Part shown: one piece after another, positions 39,037-48,735 of the stretch
How positions within the stretch are numbered: the first letter of the stretch is position 1
Layout: each line of letters begins with the position of its first letter
DNA from: Pseudomonas chlororaphis
GTDB taxonomy: Bacteria > Pseudomonadota > Gammaproteobacteria > Pseudomonadales > Pseudomonadaceae
NCBI GenBank assembly: GCA_001023535.1
Contig: CP011020.1
Span: 434,001 to 498,000 of the forward strand
DNA length: 64,000 nucleotides
Direction: 5' to 3'
Notes under the pieces: generated by a model
What the model was told of the DNA's origin: nothing
The model's database searches: none
The model's input: the letters and a program-made list of their open reading frames with translations, nothing else
Program-made: the position numbers and the translations under genes

Positions 39037-42000
39037 TCAGAATCCGTCAAAGGAGATCAAGTTGCTGCCGGTCGGGTTTCGCGCCGACGGCGCCAGGATC
39101 CCATCGTAACCATTGGCCTTGGCCCACGCACCAATCTGGTGGGTCTGGGTGTATTTGTTGCCGGTGATGCTCTTGAGGGACACGCCCAGTTGCTTGCGGA
39201 CATCGGCCCGGGTCAGGTCGAGGACGTTGTTGAGCTGGACCTTCTTGCTCACCAGCACCCGCGTGGACAGGTCCACGCCCCAGTGGTTGACCTCGCCCAT
39301 GGCGGTCTTGCGCGAGTTGGCGCCGTATACCCCACCCAGCCCCGGCGCGGTGTACCGGTGGCGGGCGGCCACGTTCCACTTGTGCGCCGTCCAGGTCGTG
39401 CTGATCCGCCCCGGCTCTTCGAATCGATACACCGTCCGGTTGACCTTGCGGCCCTTCGGCGGGGTGCTGCACTTCATCAACCCCAAGGGGTCGACCCAGC
39501 TCACCGGGTTCGGCGCGTACTGGTAGAGGTTCAGGCCACCGGCCAGGCCAATGGGGTCCGGCGTGGTGAAGCGGCCGATGTCCGGGTCGTAGAAGCGCAG
39601 GGTGTTGTAGTGCAGGCCGGTTTCCCGGTCCAGGTACTGGCCCTGGAACCGCAGGTTCTGCTCTTCGATGTAATACGGCTCGCGCAACTCTTCGGCGGTG
39701 TTGCCCCACACCTGATAACGGGCCCGCCACAGCGTATGGCCGTCGCTTTCCGACAGTTGCTCGGGCTGGCCGTTGAAGTCGTTGTGGTAGTAACGGACTT
39801 TCTGCTGCTCGCCCAGGCCATCGACCCTGGCCAAAGGCTCGTGGCCGTCGTCGGCGTAGATGTAGAGGCTGGTCTGGCTGTTGCGGTGCTCCTGTAACAG
39901 TTGCAGCGCATCCCAGGTGAAGCGGGTGCGGCCCAGCAGCGTCGCGTGGCGGTCGTACTCGGCCTTTTCGATGCGCCTGCCCAGCGGGTCGTAGGTCATT
40001 TTCACGACCGAGCCGTTGTCGTTATGCACCTGAACCAGGCGCTGCTCGGCGTCGTACACGAACCGCTGCACACCGCGCTGGCTGCTGCGCTTTTCCACCA
40101 TGCGGCCGAAGCCGTCGTAGCGGTAGCGCTTGTCCTGATAGGTCAGCAAGCGGTTATGGGCGACGTGCCCCGTGCCCATCAGCCCGTCGAGCAGGTTGGC
40201 GGCCGGATCGTAGGCAAAGCCTTCGCGCTGGCCCTGGAGGTTGTCCTGGCTGGCGAGGATCCGGCCGGTGGCGTCGTAATGCAGCAGTTGGCGATGAGGC
40301 GTTTCGGGTTGGTTGTCGAAGCGCTCCACCAGTTGATCGCTGCCGTCATAGGCAAACAGCGACTGCGCCGCCGGCGGCAGCAACGTCGACTGGCCTTGCT
40401 GGCGGCGCTGCCGGGCCCGTAGGCGCCCGCTGCGGTCGTACTCGCTGCGGGTACTAAGGCGGCCCTGGGTGCGCAGCACTTCGCGGTGCAGGCGGTCGCG
40501 CTCGAAATCGCTGATGACCCTGCCGTCGAGGTTGATCTGGTGCAGATGCCCGCTGCCGTAGTGCAGGCGATTCAGCCAGCGGCCATCGGGGAGCTGCGTC
40601 TGGGTGAGGTTGCCCAGTTCGTCGTAACGATGCTCCAGGCTGCCGGCCCAGCCCTGTTCGGCGATCAGTTGCCCAAGCGCGTCATAGCCAAAGCCGATGC
40701 TCTGCTGTTCACCGGTCAGGCCGGTGAAGGTGATGGCGTTGACCTGGTCGAGGTCGTCATAGCGGTACTCGGTGCGCCCGTCGGCGGTGACCTTGGCAAC
40801 CAACCGGCCCACGGCGTCGCGTTCCAGCTCATGGACGATGGGGGCTTGTGGCGCGAGGTCCAGGTCGGTGCTGCCGGGAACGGCGATGGCTTCCACACGG
40901 GTGACGTTGTCCAGCGGGTCATAGGCGTAGCGCTTGAGACTGCCGTCCAGGCTGTGCTGGGCACTCAGGCGGTCGCCGGCGTCCCAGGCGAACCGATAGC
41001 TTTCGCCATTCTCGTTGGTCAGCGCCAGCAACCGCCCGTAGTTGTCGTAGCTCAGTTCGATCCGCCGGCCATGGGCGTCGGTGCGCAGGCGCAGTTGCCC
41101 GCTCGGGGTGTGCTGGAAACGGGTGGTGTGCCCGGCGGGATCGCTGTAGCCGATCAACTGGCCGCTGGCATCGCGCTGATAGTGCTCGGTGCGACCGTCC
41201 GGCAGTTGCTTGCTCAGCAACCTGCCTTGGTCGTCATAGCTGAAGCGCGTGCGCTCGCCCAACGCATCGCTGCTGCTGACCAGCAGCCCGCGTTCGTCGT
41301 AGCTCAGCCGGGTGGTGTAGCCAGAGCAGTCGGTGTGTTCGCTGAGTTGTCCGAGGGCCGTCCAGCGCATCGTCTTGCGCTTGCCGCTGGCATCGATGAC
41401 ATCCACCACCTGGCCGTGGGCATCGTGGCGATAGCGGGTGACGTGGCCCAGCGGGTCGGTTTCACGGATGCGGTTACCCCGCGCGTCATAGCGGTACTGC
41501 CAGGTATTGCCGGCCGCGTCGGTTTCCGCCAGGGGCAGGGCCCAGTGTTCGAGCCACAGGGTCGACTCGCTGCGTCCGAGCGGGTCGAGGGTCTGGCACA
41601 GATTACCTGCTTCGTCATAGCTGAACTGATGCTGCCCCCCGTTGGGGTCGGTCGCGCCCAGCAGTTGGCTTTCATCGTTCCACTGGAACGTCCAGGTGCG
41701 GTCCAGGGCATCGGTGGTTTCGAGGATCTGGTAGCGGGCATCCCAGCGCCGGGTACTGCGGCGGTTCAAGCCGTCGGTGATGCGCGTGACACCGGCGGCC
41801 AGGTCATAGGTGAAGGTGTAGGTGTCGCCGGCGTCGGTCCAGTGGCGGACCACGCGCCATTCCCGGTCTTCGATCAGCGCCCATTCGTAGAAGCAGCGCA
41901 GGCCGGTGGGCAACTGGTGCTCCACCATCCTCCGCCCGAGGTCGTAGGCGTAGCGCCGCTTGACCTGGCTGTTGGACTGGCGAACTTGGGCCAGGTCCCC

Positions 42001-43479
42001 CTGGCTGTCGTAGTCGTAGTGCATCAGCACGTCGCGACGCTGGTCGGGGTAGAGGCGCTCGATCCGGCTGACCCGGTGTGGCCAGCGCGCGTCGTAGGCC
42101 AGTTCGGCCTGCACCAGGTCGAAGGTGTCGCGCAGGCGCACCAACCGCCCGCTCTCGTCGTAATCGAGGTGGATGCGGTTGTCGTTGCGATCGCCCAGCT
42201 GGTTGAGGCGCAGCAAGGCCGCGTTCCCCGGCGCCGGTGCGAACAGGCGGTACAGGCCGTCCGCGCTTTCGATCAGCAGTTCGCCGTTGAGGTGCCGGCG
42301 CACGTTGAGCCCTTCGCCTGGGCTGAACACCGCGCCGCCCAGGGGAATCGAACCCATGTCGATGCGCCGGCCCTGTTCGTCGGTGTAGACCAGGGTCTCG
42401 CCACCCTCGGGATGGGGCAGGATCTCGACGCGCACCTCGTAGGCCACGCTCCAACCGGCGCCGAACAACCCTTCACGGCGCTCGTCGCGGCTGTTGTAGA
42501 AACGCTGCCAGTCGATCGGCAGGATGCCTGGCAGGACGAAGTCCAGTTCCTCGACATCCCCCAGCACCTTGGCCCCGGTGGCGGCATGCACCGGGTTCGA
42601 CGAACCCATGGCCGCATTCGCCGCCGCGCCCATCGCGCTGCTGACCGCCATCGATGCTGCGCCGCCAATCAGCATGCAGGGCAGGTTGCTCAGGAACTTG
42701 CCCTTGCCGCCCTTGAGCATCAGCAATGCCGTGACGGCCAGTCCCACGCCGGGTGTCTTGCCGCTGCGGATCTCGCGCACCACCACGGTACCGCCGCCGA
42801 TGGTCACGTCAGGGGAAATCAAACCGGACGACACCACGGTCGCCTCGCAAGTGCTGCGGTCGCCGCTGCGCACGGCGGGTTGGCCGTTGATGGTGACCTT
42901 GTCCGAGCCTTCGGCCAAAAACTGCGGCGGCATCGGCGGATGTTTCAGGCAGGTGATCATGTCCAGCGGCTTGGGCACGGCGCCGGGCGCGGGCGTGGCG
43001 ACGGTGGGGCGCCACATCTGCGAGAAGAAGCTCTCGGCCATGTCCAGATAGCTGGGCTCGGGCTGCGGCTCCTCGAGTTCGGTGCCGGCGGGCGCGACAT
43101 GGGACTCGATGGCCCCGGCGGCGCGGGCCGCTGGAATGTTGTTGGTCAGGGTGTCGGTGGAGCCGGTGAGGATGTTGGCCTGCACCGTGGGCGGAAAGAG
43201 AGCGTTGCCGATGCCCTCGCATAAATTGCTCAAGCCTTTGTCGGCCCCGGTCTTGCTCATGGCGATGCCCACCACTGCACCAACCACCGCGCCAAGCAGG
43301 AAGCAACCGAGCCCACCGGTGGCCACGGTGATGCCGGTGGCTGCTACCACGGCGGCGGTGGCGACAGCGGTGATGGCGATGTTGGCCGCCACTTCCAGGA
43401 CGCCGCCGAGAATGTCGGCCATCATCGAGGTGTGGTTCAGCGCATCGCCCAGGCGTGCGGCCCAGAGCGCGTCAGACAT
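39037..43479 (-). CDS. T6SS prePAAR/PAAR-Rhs effector with RES-like C-terminal toxin
   Basis: This is a 1480-residue polymorphic toxin. Domains in order: the prePAAR motif AARLGDALNH (residues 7-16); hydrophobic helices (about 27-75); a PAAR-like region (about 97-237, ending KVTINGQPAVRSGDRSTC and IGGGTVVV); a second hydrophobic region (about 245-295); then an Rhs cage of YD repeats (about 300-1320) closing with the core motif GLHYNTLRFYDPDIGRFTTP and a cleavage-site-like DPLGL at 1330-1334. The variable tip (1335-1480) looks like a RES domain: Arg1352 (VYRF), Tyr1385 and Glu1396 (GGVYGANSRKTAMGEV), and Ser1465 (ILAPSARNPTGSNL). RES toxins destroy NAD. The gene lies downstream of vgrG and an Eag-type chaperone and just before its immunity gene. 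Confidence 0.88.
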   Translation of the reverse strand: MSDALWAARLGDALNHTSMMADILGGVLEVAANIAITAVATAAVVAATGITVATGGLGCFLLGAVVGAVVGIAMSKTGADKGLSNLCEGIGNALFPPTVQANILTGSTDTLTNNIPAARAAGAIESHVAPAGTELEEPQPEPSYLDMAESFFSQMWRPTVATPAPGAVPKPLDMITCLKHPPMPPQFLAEGSDKVTINGQPAVRSGDRSTCEATVVSSGLISPDVTIGGGTVVVREIRSGKTPGVGLAVTALLMLKGGKGKFLSNLPCMLIGGAASMAVSSAMGAAANAAMGSSNPVHAATGAKVLGDVEELDFVLPGILPIDWQRFYNSRDERREGLFGAGWSVAYEVRVEILPHPEGGETLVYTDEQGRRIDMGSIPLGGAVFSPGEGLNVRRHLNGELLIESADGLYRLFAPAPGNAALLRLNQLGDRNDNRIHLDYDESGRLVRLRDTFDLVQAELAYDARWPHRVSRIERLYPDQRRDVLMHYDYDSQGDLAQVRQSNSQVKRRYAYDLGRRMVEHQLPTGLRCFYEWALIEDREWRVVRHWTDAGDTYTFTYDLAAGVTRITDGLNRRSTRRWDARYQILETTDALDRTWTFQWNDESQLLGATDPNGGQHQFSYDEAGNLCQTLDPLGRSESTLWLEHWALPLAETDAAGNTWQYRYDARGNRIRETDPLGHVTRYRHDAHGQVVDVIDASGKRKTMRWTALGQLSEHTDCSGYTTRLSYDERGLLVSSSDALGERTRFSYDDQGRLLSKQLPDGRTEHYQRDASGQLIGYSDPAGHTTRFQHTPSGQLRLRTDAHGRRIELSYDNYGRLLALTNENGESYRFAWDAGDRLSAQHSLDGSLKRYAYDPLDNVTRVEAIAVPGSTDLDLAPQAPIVHELERDAVGRLVAKVTADGRTEYRYDDLDQVNAITFTGLTGEQQSIGFGYDALGQLIAEQGWAGSLEHRYDELGNLTQTQLPDGRWLNRLHYGSGHLHQINLDGRVISDFERDRLHREVLRTQGRLSTRSEYDRSGRLRARQRRQQGQSTLLPPAAQSLFAYDGSDQLVERFDNQPETPHRQLLHYDATGRILASQDNLQGQREGFAYDPAANLLDGLMGTGHVAHNRLLTYQDKRYRYDGFGRMVEKRSSQRGVQRFVYDAEQRLVQVHNDNGSVVKMTYDPLGRRIEKAEYDRHATLLGRTRFTWDALQLLQEHRNSQTSLYIYADDGHEPLARVDGLGEQQKVRYYHNDFNGQPEQLSESDGHTLWRARYQVWGNTAEELREPYYIEEQNLRFQGQYLDRETGLHYNTLRFYDPDIGRFTTPDPIGLAGGLNLYQYAPNPVSWVDPLGLMKCSTPPKGRKVNRTVYRFEEPGRISTTWTAHKWNVAARHRYTAPGLGGVYGANSRKTAMGEVNHWGVDLSTRVLVSKKVQLNNVLDLTRADVRKQLGVSLKSITGNKYTQTHQIGAWAKANGYDGILAPSARNPTGSNLISFDGF

Positions 43480-43491
43480 GCCTGTCGCTCA

Positions 43492-43926
43492 TCAGGCCGG
43501 CACGTCAAACAACAGCGAGCCCTTGATACTCGCCCAATGGGCGGCTTCGGCATCGCCGAGCTTCTCGGCTTTGACATAGCTCAGGGCGAACATCTTGCGG
43601 GTGCCGGGCAGCACCAGGGCCAGTTGGTACTGGAACACCTTTTCGGTGCCCTTGTTGAACTGGCTGCGCAGCTCGATGCCTTCGACTTCCTGGCTGGCGC
43701 CCAGGCGCACCGGGACGCCCGGTTGGCAGCGCAGGTCCTGGACCTGTTTTTCCAGGCGCGCCAGTTGGTCGTCGAGGTTGCTTTGCAGGGTCTCGCCCTC
43801 GGCGAGCAGGCTGCGACTGACGATCAAGGACGTGCCCAGCTCGGGGAACTTGAGGATGTTGATCGTCGCGTCGAGCAATTCGCTGGGCGGCAGTTGGAAC
43901 TGGAATTCGTTGATGCGGTAAGTCAT
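43492..43926 (-). CDS. Eag-type T6SS effector chaperone (DcrB/DUF1795 family)
   Basis: The 144-residue protein has the DUF1795 fold pattern: MTYRINEFQFQLPPSELLDATINIL, a middle helix rich in Leu/Glu/Gln, and the strand pair FQYQLALVLPGTRKMFALSYVKAE. Eag chaperones shield the N-terminal membrane helices of prePAAR effectors and help load them on VgrG. It lies directly between vgrG and the prePAAR Rhs gene (12-base gap to rhs), which fits this role. It has no signal peptide, so it acts in the cytoplasm. Confidence 0.88.
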   Translation of the reverse strand: MTYRINEFQFQLPPSELLDATINILKFPELGTSLIVSRSLLAEGETLQSNLDDQLARLEKQVQDLRCQPGVPVRLGASQEVEGIELRSQFNKGTEKVFQYQLALVLPGTRKMFALSYVKAEKLGDAEAAHWASIKGSLLFDVPA

Positions 43927-43944
43927 GGCGCCTGAATCTCTGGA

Positions 43945-45876
43945 TTAACCCTGGGGGAACGCGGCTTTGATGTTCGCGTCGATGCTGCCCTTGACGCCCT
44001 GGCCGTCCGGCGTGGCACCGGGGCCGCCGCCGTTGTTCAGGTGCAGCACGCCGCCGGTGTTGAACTCGGCATCGCCGCTGGCGTAGAAGCTGATCTGCAC
44101 GCCGGTCAGGTTGATCTGGCCGCTGGCATTGAGCTCCAGGATGCTTTCGCCGCACACCAGGCGCAGGTTCTCGCCCACCTCGATGACGTAGCTCTGGCTG
44201 ATGCTGTCGGTCTTGCGCAGGCCCACCGAGAGGATGTCTTCCTGCTTGACGATGCGCAGGCGGTTGTTGCCGATGGTCACCGTCTCGTCATGGCCGATGC
44301 TCTTGTTGCGGTCGTGGCCCACCGAATGGCTTTCGTCCACTTCCACCACGATGTCCTGGTTGCGCTCGGCATGGATGTACAACTGCTCGGCGCCTTTCTT
44401 GTCTTCCATGCGGATTTCGTTGAAGTTCGCCGGCGTGCCGCCCTTGCTCGAACGGCTCTTCATGCCGCTCTGGGTCGCATTGGCGGGCAAGTCGTAGGGC
44501 ACGGTCTGTTCAGCGTTGTAGACACGACCGGTGATGATCGGCCGGTCCGGATCGCCTTCGAGGAAGCTGACGATCACTTCCTGGCCGATGCGCGGGATCT
44601 GCATCGAGCCCCAGTTTTTCCCGGCCCAGGCCTGTGACACGCGAATCCAGCAGGAGCTGTTTTCGTTGGACTGGTCGTGACGGTCCCAATAGAAATGCAC
44701 CTTCACCCGGCCGAACTGGTCGGTCCAGATTTCCTCGTCCTTGGGGCCCACCACCAACGCGGTCTGCGGGCCTTTGACGATGGGGCGATGGGTGATGGGC
44801 AGCGGTCGATAGCTTTGCTGGGCGTCGATGCAGGTCAGGCTGCTTTCGAACTGGGCCGAAGGCGCGCCACCGTTGGTTTCGCCGCTTTCCTGGGAAATGT
44901 AGTAGCGGGCACCGACGATCAGGTACTCGCGGTTCTGGTCCTGGCGGGTGAAGCCGGTGAGGCTGAACAGGTTGCCCGAGCCCAAGCCGCGGGCGTTGCC
45001 GGCCAGCTCGACCTGCTCGTGCTGGGTCTGCAAGGCTTCGATGCGGGTGCGGGCGTAGTGTTCGCCATCGGCGCTCTGCACGTAGGTGCCGGGGTAGTCG
45101 TACAGCGGATAGTCACCGGCGGCATGCGGGCGTGGCATGGCCGAACGCACGTCGATCCGTGCGCTGGGACGCTGGAAGTCGTAGTCGTTGAGCTCCAGCG
45201 AACCCGGCTGGACTTCCTGGGCCAGGTGCCAGTCGTGGATGTGGTCGCGTTCGCGTTGCTGCTCGTTCTTCGGGTAGTAGGGCACCGACGCGTAGCCGGG
45301 CGCGCTGGTGTGCGCGCCGTAGGCATCGGCCAGCACCAGCACGTGGCGGCCTTGTTCGTGGCGGAAGAAGTAATAGATCCCTTCCTGCTCCATCAGCCGG
45401 CTGACGAAGTCGAAGCTGGTCTCGCGATACTGCACGCAGTATTCCCACTCGCGGTAGGTGGCGCTCAGGCTGTCTTCGAAATCGGAAAACCCGAGGTCGC
45501 GGAACACCTGCTTGATGATCTGCGGGATGGTCAGGTTCTGGAAAATCCGGCAGTCGGAGGTGCGCGTCAGCAGCCACAGCCAAGGCCTGAGCGTGGCCTG
45601 GTAGCTGGAGAACTGGCCCTGGTCGACGTTCTGGCTGCAGCGGGCAACGATGCCGTGGAAATACCGTTCGCCGCCGCCGTCCAGTTGCAGGCTCACGCAC
45701 ATGGGCTTGCCGAGCAACTGGTTGAGGTCGATGGCGTTGTCCAGCGAGTGCAGCTGCAACTCATAGTTGAACAGCCGCCCCAGCTCTTCGCCGCCACCCA
45801 TGTCCTTGAGCAGCAGCACCTCGGGCCCCAGGGGGCTGGTGATTTTGGCCAGGCGTGAGGCTTGGTTGAATAACAT
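43945..45876 (-). CDS. vgrG: T6SS spike protein VgrG
   Basis: The 643-residue trimeric spike protein has the gp27-like base (residues 1-360, with YRETSFDFVSRLMEQEGIYYFF), the gp5 OB-fold (about 385-470, FGRVKVHFYWDRHDQSNENSSCWIRVSQAWAG), and C-terminal beta-helix repeats (VEVDESHSVGHDRNKSIG onward). It ends without an extra effector domain, so cargo is carried by binding, here presumably the PAAR-Rhs protein encoded downstream. The size matches H1-type VgrG proteins. A REPIN separates it from clpV. Confidence 0.96.
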   Translation of the reverse strand: MLFNQASRLAKITSPLGPEVLLLKDMGGGEELGRLFNYELQLHSLDNAIDLNQLLGKPMCVSLQLDGGGERYFHGIVARCSQNVDQGQFSSYQATLRPWLWLLTRTSDCRIFQNLTIPQIIKQVFRDLGFSDFEDSLSATYREWEYCVQYRETSFDFVSRLMEQEGIYYFFRHEQGRHVLVLADAYGAHTSAPGYASVPYYPKNEQQRERDHIHDWHLAQEVQPGSLELNDYDFQRPSARIDVRSAMPRPHAAGDYPLYDYPGTYVQSADGEHYARTRIEALQTQHEQVELAGNARGLGSGNLFSLTGFTRQDQNREYLIVGARYYISQESGETNGGAPSAQFESSLTCIDAQQSYRPLPITHRPIVKGPQTALVVGPKDEEIWTDQFGRVKVHFYWDRHDQSNENSSCWIRVSQAWAGKNWGSMQIPRIGQEVIVSFLEGDPDRPIITGRVYNAEQTVPYDLPANATQSGMKSRSSKGGTPANFNEIRMEDKKGAEQLYIHAERNQDIVVEVDESHSVGHDRNKSIGHDETVTIGNNRLRIVKQEDILSVGLRKTDSISQSYVIEVGENLRLVCGESILELNASGQINLTGVQISFYASGDAEFNTGGVLHLNNGGGPGATPDGQGVKGSIDANIKAAFPQG

Positions 45877-45933
45877 CGGTTATCTCGTCGTTGTATGGGC
45901 TGCGCCGCTGTTTCCCTGAATAGACCGGATCAA

Positions 45934-46025
45934 CTGTGGGAGCGAGCTTGCTCGCGATGGCGGTGTGTCAGTCAACCGTAATGCTGGCTGTAACTACGCT
46001 ATCGCGAGCAAGCTCGCTCCCACAG
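45934..46025. repeat. REPIN, GAGCTTGCTC type, between clpV and vgrG
   Basis: The arms CTGTGGGAGCGAGCTTGCTC and GAGCAAGCTCGCTCCCACAG surround about 50 bases. It lies inside the leftward T6SS gene run, at the boundary between core genes and the vgrG effector module. Confidence 0.9.
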
Positions 46026-46044
46026 GGGCCGGTGTACCTTTCAA

Positions 46045-48735
46045 TCAGGCCGCGTCGCTGAAATCGTACTGCAATTCGTTGTCCACCGCGCTGATCCGCA
46101 CGCCGGCCATGGCCTTGCCTTCGAGCATGCGGGTCAGGAACTCGCGGCTCATGTCCGGCAGCAGGCTGTTGGTCAGGATGGTGTCGATCATACGGCCGCC
46201 GCTTTCGGTTTCGGTGCAGCGCGAGACGATCAGGTCGATCACCGCGTCGTCGTAGTCGAACGCGACTTTGTGGGTACTTTCCACGCGCTTCTTGATGCGG
46301 TTGAGTTGCAGGCGGGTGATGGCCTTGAGCATTTCGTCGCTGAGCGGATAGTACGGGATCGTCACCAGGCGGCCGAGCAGGGCCGGCGGGAAAATCTCCA
46401 GCAGCGGCTGGCGCAGGGCCTTGGCGATTTCTTCTGGCTCGGGCACGTTTTGCGGGTCTTTGCAGACGTCGGCAATCAGCTCGGTGCCGGCGTTGGTGGT
46501 CAGCAGGATCAGGGTGTTCTTGAAGTCGATCACCCGGCCTTCGCCGTCCTCCATGACGCCTTTGTCGAACACCTGGAAGAAGATCTCGTGCACGTCCGGG
46601 TGGGCTTTTTCCACCTCGTCCAGCAGCACCACGCTGTACGGTTTGCGCCGCACGGCTTCGGTCAGTACACCGCCTTCGCCGTAGCCGATGTAGCCCGGTG
46701 GCGCGCCCTTGAGGGTGGACACGGTGTGGGCTTCCTGGAACTCGCTCATGTTGATGGTGATGACGTTCTGTTCGCCGCCGTACATGGCTTCGGCCAGGGC
46801 CAGGGCGGTTTCGGTCTTGCCCACGCCAGAGGTGCCGGCGAGCATGAACACGCCAATGGGCTTGCTCGGGTTGTCCAGGCCGGCGCGGGAAGTCTGGATG
46901 CGCTTGGCGATCATCTGCAAGGCGTGGTCCTGGCCGATGATGCGTTTTTTCAGGTGCTGGTCGAGGTTGAGCACGGTTTCCAGTTCGTTGCGGGCCATGC
47001 GGCCCACCGGGATACCGGTCCAGTCGGCGACCACCGAGGCCACGGCCTGGTAGTCCACGGTCGGCAGGATCAGCGGGTTCTCGCCTTGCAGGGCGCTGAG
47101 GCGTTGTTGCAGGTCCACCAGTTTTGCCCGCAGGTCGTGGCTTTCGTTGTCGCTAGCTTCGCTGGCGTCGTCGCTGTCCACCACGCCGACGCGCTCGCGC
47201 AGGGTGGCGCGGGTGGCGAGCAGTTCGTCCACCAGGTTCTTCTCTTCGGCCCAGCGGCTTTCCAGTTCGGCCAGGCGTTCGCGCTCGGCGCTCAGCAGGC
47301 TTTCACTGTGGGTCTGGCGGTTGCCGATGACGACGCCGATCGCGTGCTCGCGGGCGATGATCTGCAGCTCGGTTTCCAGTGCCTCGATGCGCCGACGGCT
47401 GTCATCCACTTCGGCCGGCACCGCGTGCAGGCTGATGGCGACGCGGGCGCAGGCGGTGTCCAGCAGGCTCACGGACTTGTCCGGCAACTGGCGAGCGGGG
47501 ATGTAGCGGTGGGACAGCTTGACCGAGGCTTCCAGGGCTTCGTCGAGGATCTGCACCTGGTGGTGCTGTTCCATGGTCGAGGCCACGCCGCGCATCATCA
47601 GCAGGGCCTTGTCTTCCGACGGCTCGGCCACTTGCACCACTTGGAAACGACGGGTCAGGGCCGGGTCTTTCTCGATGTGCTTCTTGTACTCGGCCCAGGT
47701 CGTAGCCGCCACGGTGCGCAGGGTACCGCGGGCCAGGGCCGGCTTGAGCAGGTTGGCCGCGTCACCGGTGCCGGCGGCGCCACCGGCGCCTACCAGGGTG
47801 TGGGCTTCGTCGATGAACAGGATGATCGGCTTGGGCGAGGCCTGGACGTCTTCGATGACCTGGCGCAGGCGCTGTTCGAACTCGCCTTTCATGCTCGCGC
47901 CGGCCTGCAACAGGCCGACGTCGAGGCTGCGCAGTTCCACGTCCTTGAGCGACGGCGGCACGTCGCCGGCGACGATGCGCAGGGCAAAGCCTTCGACCAC
48001 GGCGGTCTTGCCCACGCCGGCTTCACCGGTGAGGATCGGGTTGTTCTGGCGGCGGCGCATGAGGATGTCCACCAGTTGGCGGATCTCTTCATCGCGGCCG
48101 ACGATCGGGTCGAGCTTGCCGCTGCGGGCCTGCTCGGTGAGGTCGACGGTAAAGCGCTTGAGCGCTTCCTGCTTGCCCATCGCACTGGGGGCCATGGCGC
48201 CGCTGGCTTCGCCGGGCACGCTGCCGGCGTTGAAGCCGTCGCTGGCGGTCAGGGCATTTTCCGGGGAGTCGCCGACGTATTCGTCAAAGCGTTCGCTCAG
48301 GGCTTCGGCCTTGACCTTGTCGAACTCCGACGACAACCCCAGCAGCGCGTGGCGCAGGCTTGGCGTCTTGAGGATGCCGAGCACCAGGTAGCCGGTGCGC
48401 ACCTGGCTTTCACCGAACATCAGGCTGCCATACACCCAGCCGCGTTCCACGGCTTCCTCGACGTGGGACGACAGGTCGGTGATCGAGGTCGAGCCGCGTG
48501 GCAGGCGGTCCAGGGCGTCGGTCAGGTCGCGGGCCAGGCGCGCCGGCTCGACGTTGAACTGGCGGATGATGCGGTGCAGGTCCGAGTCCTGCAATTGCAG
48601 CAACTGGTGAAACCAGTGGGCCAGTTCCACATAAGGGTTACCGCGCAACTTGCAGAACACGGTGGCGGCTTCGATGGCTTTGTAGGCCACGCTGTTGAGT
48701 TTGCCGAACAACGCGGCGCGACTGATTTCACCCAT
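46045..48735 (-). CDS. clpV: T6SS ATPase ClpV/TssH
   Basis: ClpV disassembles the contracted TssB-TssC sheath. The protein of nearly 900 residues has an N-terminal sheath-binding domain (FGKLNSVAYKAIEAATVFCKLRGNPYVELAHW, residues 8-40) and two AAA modules with Walker A sites GEAGVGKTAV and GTSGVGKTET. The matching Walker B sites are LFIDEAHT and VLLDEVEKAH, and the region between the modules forms a coiled-coil insert. I favour the ATG at 48735 (MGEISRAALFG) because AAGGAG is eight bases upstream. The ATG at 48741 would leave only two. It overlaps the end of tssG. Confidence 0.97.
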   Translation of the reverse strand: MGEISRAALFGKLNSVAYKAIEAATVFCKLRGNPYVELAHWFHQLLQLQDSDLHRIIRQFNVEPARLARDLTDALDRLPRGSTSITDLSSHVEEAVERGWVYGSLMFGESQVRTGYLVLGILKTPSLRHALLGLSSEFDKVKAEALSERFDEYVGDSPENALTASDGFNAGSVPGEASGAMAPSAMGKQEALKRFTVDLTEQARSGKLDPIVGRDEEIRQLVDILMRRRQNNPILTGEAGVGKTAVVEGFALRIVAGDVPPSLKDVELRSLDVGLLQAGASMKGEFEQRLRQVIEDVQASPKPIILFIDEAHTLVGAGGAAGTGDAANLLKPALARGTLRTVAATTWAEYKKHIEKDPALTRRFQVVQVAEPSEDKALLMMRGVASTMEQHHQVQILDEALEASVKLSHRYIPARQLPDKSVSLLDTACARVAISLHAVPAEVDDSRRRIEALETELQIIAREHAIGVVIGNRQTHSESLLSAERERLAELESRWAEEKNLVDELLATRATLRERVGVVDSDDASEASDNESHDLRAKLVDLQQRLSALQGENPLILPTVDYQAVASVVADWTGIPVGRMARNELETVLNLDQHLKKRIIGQDHALQMIAKRIQTSRAGLDNPSKPIGVFMLAGTSGVGKTETALALAEAMYGGEQNVITINMSEFQEAHTVSTLKGAPPGYIGYGEGGVLTEAVRRKPYSVVLLDEVEKAHPDVHEIFFQVFDKGVMEDGEGRVIDFKNTLILLTTNAGTELIADVCKDPQNVPEPEEIAKALRQPLLEIFPPALLGRLVTIPYYPLSDEMLKAITRLQLNRIKKRVESTHKVAFDYDDAVIDLIVSRCTETESGGRMIDTILTNSLLPDMSREFLTRMLEGKAMAGVRISAVDNELQYDFSDAA

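Noticed and set aside
40486..43224. Plus-strand open frame of 912 codons inside rhs
   Set aside because: It is antisense to the Rhs YD repeats. The repeat structure on the minus strand gives the periodic pattern seen in the translation.
45934..46025. REPIN arms as possible ends of an insertion sequence or as attachment sites
   Set aside because: No transposase or target duplication is present, and the same arms recur at eight places with the standard REPIN layout.
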